Shown here: positions 61,360-64,000 of the stretch, one piece after another
Numbering within the stretch: the stretch's first letter is position 1
How the letters are laid out: each line of letters opens with the position of its first letter
DNA from: Flagellimonas okinawensis
Lineage (GTDB): Bacteria; Bacteroidota; Bacteroidia; Flavobacteriales; Flavobacteriaceae
DNA length: 64,000 bases
Direction: 5' to 3'
Assembly: GCF_029194005.1 (NCBI RefSeq)
Contig: NZ_JARFVA010000003.1
Location: forward strand, 186,001-250,000
Made by a program: the position numbers and the translations under genes
Notes under the pieces: generated by a model
Seen by the model: only the letters and a program-made list of their open reading frames with translations
Told to the model about the DNA's origin: nothing
Databases searched by the model: none

Positions 61360-64000
61360 CTATTTGGCCATCAGTGCACCCGTACCTACCTGCCTTGGGT
61401 CAGGTTTCAAAGGCTGTTTGAGGGTCGAGATTACCTCCAAACTGAAATGCCCGAACTCCTCAGTCACCGTTCCGTGGCACAGATAGATGCCCTTTCCATG
61501 AATGGGTGTGGATGCCATTGTTTGGGGAAAGTGGACACAGTCAAAAAAATGCCCTTCCAGATCGAGCATGGTGGTAAAGCGCATGGTGTCCCCTTTGGAT
61601 GTGGTGTTCAACCGGGTATGCACCATGGAGCCATAGATCCATATCTTTTGGTTGCCATTGGCCTCAAAATCACCGGCGGTTAACCGGCTCTTCACCTTGC
61701 CGTCCATGAGTTCATAATACCCGCAAAGCGGAAAGCCCAAGAGTTCCAATTGGTCATAGGCATCCTCAATGGGATGGGAAGGCAAATTCGGCAATGTGAA
61801 ATGCCTGTGGTTGGGTTTGAACAGTAGTTTCTGGACCGTATCCTTTCGATGGGCCTTGGTCTTGAACACGGCCTGCCAAAGCACTTGTTTCTTGGGCATG
61901 CCAAAGACACGAAAGGCATCGATACGCACCAAGATGGTCAACTGTTCGATGGCAATGGGGACACGGTCGATAAAATCATCAAAATCCCTGAACTTGCCAT
62001 GAAGCTGCCTTTCGTTGAGGATGCGTTGGATGACCAGACGTTCCAGACTCCGAAGCTGTCCCAGTCCCAAATAGATATGCTTCCCATAAATGGCATTGAC
62101 ATGGTCACTGCGGTTGATACAGGGCGGATGGATAATGCCTCCCCACATCTTGGTCTCATGGACATAGAGTTCCGTATCGTAGAACCCTCCCCCATTGTTG
62201 AGCACGGCCACCATGAACTCCAAAGGAAAATAACATTTCAGATAAAGGCTCTGGTAGCTTTCCACGGCATAGGAAGCGGAATGTCCCTTGGCAAAGGCAT
62301 AGCCTGCAAAGCTCTCGATCTGTTCCCAGACCATTTGGGTCAGGGCGGCATCATGCCCCCTTTGCTTGCAGTTTTCAAAAAACTTGAGTTTCACCGCCTG
62401 AAATTCCTCCCGGGAACGGAATTTCCCACTCATCCCCCGCCGCAGCACATCGGCCTCCCCAAGGTCCAGTCCCGCGAAGAGGTGGGCCACCTTGAGCACA
62501 TCCTCCTGATAGACCATGATCCCATGGGTCTCCGGCATGATTTCCAAAAGGATGGGATTGGCTTCCTTGCGTCGTTCCGGTTCACGTTCCCTTCGGATGT
62601 ACTCATCCTTCATTCCCGAGGAGGACACCCCTGGTCTGATCACGGAACTGGCCGCCACCAGTCCCAAATAGTCATGCGTCCTTAGTTTTTTCATCAGCCC
62701 CCGCATGGCAGGGGATTCCACATAATAGGCCCCTATGGCCCTCCCTTGACTCAATAACCGATTGATATGGGCATCCTCTTTCATCGCCTCCACGCTCTTG
62801 ATGTCCCAAAGCACGGCATCCGGTTGGTTGCCCTTGATGACCTCCACCGCCTCTTTTATCTTGGCCAATCCCCGTTGCCCCAAAATATCGAACTTGAACA
62901 GGCCCACATCCTCGGCAATGATCATGTCGAACTGCACCGTCGGAAATCCTTTGGGTGGAAGGGTCGTGGCCGAATAGTAATGCTCGGAACGGTCCAGAAT
63001 CAAGATTCCCGAGGAATGCACACTGATGTAATTGGGCATCCCATGGATATAGGTGGCGTATTTCAGCACCAATCGGGCCAGTTCGTCCAAGCTTCCCTGC
63101 TCATAGCAACCCGCACTGAGCTTATCAATTTCCTCGGTGGGCAGACCGAACACCTTGCCGAGTTCCCGAACAGCGGCCCGGTACTTAAAGGTGTTGTAGG
63201 TTCCCAATAGGGCCACATGTTCGAAACGTTCAAAAATATAGGCCGTGACATCATCCCGGTCCCAAGTGGAGAAATCAATGTCAAAATCCGGGGGCGAGGC
63301 CCGAAAGGGATTGATGAACCGTTCGAAATACAGGTCCAGTTCAATGGGATCTACATCAGTGATCCCGATCAGATAGGCCACCAAACTGTTGGCCCCGCTC
63401 CCCCTACCCACGTAAGGGTATCCTTTGGACTTGGCATAGGAGACGATATCATGGTTGATCAAAAAGTAGGACACAAAATCCAACTCTTGGATGGTCTTCA
63501 GCTCCCGGAACATACGTTCCTTGACTTTTTCCGTGGGATGGGCATAGCGTCTGGGCAGCCCATCCAAGGCCAGTTCCCGCAACCGTTCCACATCCATGGC
63601 CTTGGACGCCAAAAAACGGGACTGGTTTTGGGAAACCCTATCACTTCCAAACCCAAAGGCAATGGAACAGGAATCCATCAACCGCTGTGTGTTCTCCCAG
63701 ATATGCGGAAAATCGACCAAGGCATTTTTCAATTCCTCCATAGGCCGAAGGGTATCGGTGGACTTGGCCTCTTCGGACTGGGGCAATTTGCTCAAAAGTG
63801 TGTTCAAGCCTATGGCCCGAAGCAACCGATGGGTATTGAAATCCTTTTTGCTACGAAAACTCACGGGCTGTAACAACACCAATCTGTCGGTATAATCCCG
63901 ATACTTGGAGAACCGTAATTTTCGGAGTTCGTCTACCGAGACCCCAATATATTCATAGGCCTTAAAATCCGTTCGTTCCTCTTCCTGTATCTTCTCGAAA
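61360..64000 (-). CDS. ICE-borne DnaE-type DNA polymerase III alpha subunit, 5' partial
   Basis: The reading frame is open to the right edge, so the N-terminus is outside. The visible 880 residues cover the end of the PHP-like domain (EYIGVSVDELRKLRFSKY), the polymerase core with PPDFDIDFSTWDRDD, FAKGHSASYAVESYQSLYLK, and a C-terminal OB-like part (NQKIWIYGSMVHTRLNTTSKG). It is a clear paralogue of the chromosomal copy at 2-2860 and lacks the fused exonuclease. It is the DnaE2/ImuC-like class; ICE copies may aid repair synthesis during transfer. No Y-family polymerase is in the window. Confidence 0.92.
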   Translation of the reverse strand, partial: FEKIQEEERTDFKAYEYIGVSVDELRKLRFSKYRDYTDRLVLLQPVSFRSKKDFNTHRLLRAIGLNTLLSKLPQSEEAKSTDTLRPMEELKNALVDFPHIWENTQRLMDSCSIAFGFGSDRVSQNQSRFLASKAMDVERLRELALDGLPRRYAHPTEKVKERMFRELKTIQELDFVSYFLINHDIVSYAKSKGYPYVGRGSGANSLVAYLIGITDVDPIELDLYFERFINPFRASPPDFDIDFSTWDRDDVTAYIFERFEHVALLGTYNTFKYRAAVRELGKVFGLPTEEIDKLSAGCYEQGSLDELARLVLKYATYIHGMPNYISVHSSGILILDRSEHYYSATTLPPKGFPTVQFDMIIAEDVGLFKFDILGQRGLAKIKEAVEVIKGNQPDAVLWDIKSVEAMKEDAHINRLLSQGRAIGAYYVESPAMRGLMKKLRTHDYLGLVAASSVIRPGVSSSGMKDEYIRREREPERRKEANPILLEIMPETHGIMVYQEDVLKVAHLFAGLDLGEADVLRRGMSGKFRSREEFQAVKLKFFENCKQRGHDAALTQMVWEQIESFAGYAFAKGHSASYAVESYQSLYLKCYFPLEFMVAVLNNGGGFYDTELYVHETKMWGGIIHPPCINRSDHVNAIYGKHIYLGLGQLRSLERLVIQRILNERQLHGKFRDFDDFIDRVPIAIEQLTILVRIDAFRVFGMPKKQVLWQAVFKTKAHRKDTVQKLLFKPNHRHFTLPNLPSHPIEDAYDQLELLGFPLCGYYELMDGKVKSRLTAGDFEANGNQKIWIYGSMVHTRLNTTSKGDTMRFTTMLDLEGHFFDCVHFPQTMASTPIHGKGIYLCHGTVTEEFGHFSLEVISTLKQPLKPDPRQVGTGALMAK

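Overview
The window looks like the chromosome of a Flavobacteriaceae-type member of the Bacteroidota. The evidence is SusC/SusD proteins, Bacteroidota-type promoters (TTTG, about 20 bp, TAnnTTTG), CTnDOT-style conjugation genes (RteC, TraE-TraN), a replicative DnaE with a fused DnaQ-like exonuclease, DUF6520 and MauE proteins, and a moderate-to-low GC content. Genus cannot be set from the sequence alone.

Positions 1-16,385 are ordinary chromosome. They hold a second DnaE-type polymerase (5' end outside the window), a DUF7009-like protein with an FdhF/YdeP-type molybdopterin oxidoreductase, a glutaryl-CoA dehydrogenase-like enzyme, TrmN6, a secreted GH29 alpha-L-fucosidase, RimM and ribosomal protein S16, the replicative DnaE, thioredoxin, a DUF58 protein and tRNA-Asp(GUC).

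From tRNA-Asp to the right edge, and probably beyond it, lies an integrative and conjugative element (ICE). It starts with a tyrosine recombinase next to the tRNA. A block of AT-rich defence genes follows on the minus strand: a lone SIR2 protein, a SIR2-HerA operon extended by a KTSC protein and a PD-(D/E)XK-like protein, and a Shedu-like nuclease. Short repeats and inverted repeats separate these units. Next come a small XRE regulator and a 0.8 kb non-coding stretch with a strongly foldable, probably independently transcribed RNA. A cargo island follows (26.8-38.9 kb): SusC, SusD, a zinc metalloprotease, a DUF6520 peptide with MauE, a PAS/AraC-type regulator, a STAS-like protein, and a large alpha-oxoamine synthase-GNAT fusion. 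Paired 21-bp direct repeats lie upstream of both mauE and the fusion gene and are likely AraC operators.

The conjugation part (38.9-61 kb) has rteC, two perfect 26-bp palindromes before an excisionase-like gene, a DnaC-like ATPase, an inserted ABC-three-component defence locus, and traE-F-G-I-J-K-M-N. A second insertion carries an AraC regulator, a carboxymuconolactone decarboxylase-like protein and an Mrr-like nuclease. On the minus strand follow the coupling protein, a MobB-type relaxase, a BfmA/BtgA-type protein, a hairpin-rich candidate oriT, small genes, RadC and SSB. A 0.6 kb structured non-coding stretch and an ICE-borne DnaE paralogue complete the window. No duplicate of the tRNA-Asp 3' end was seen, so the right end of the element is probably outside.

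Read together, the ICE carries its own transfer machinery, an SSB/RadC/DnaE set that probably supports DNA maintenance in the recipient, at least five defence-like loci, and a sensing/uptake cargo island with its own regulator. All functions are inferred from motifs and gene order read by eye. No database search was run.
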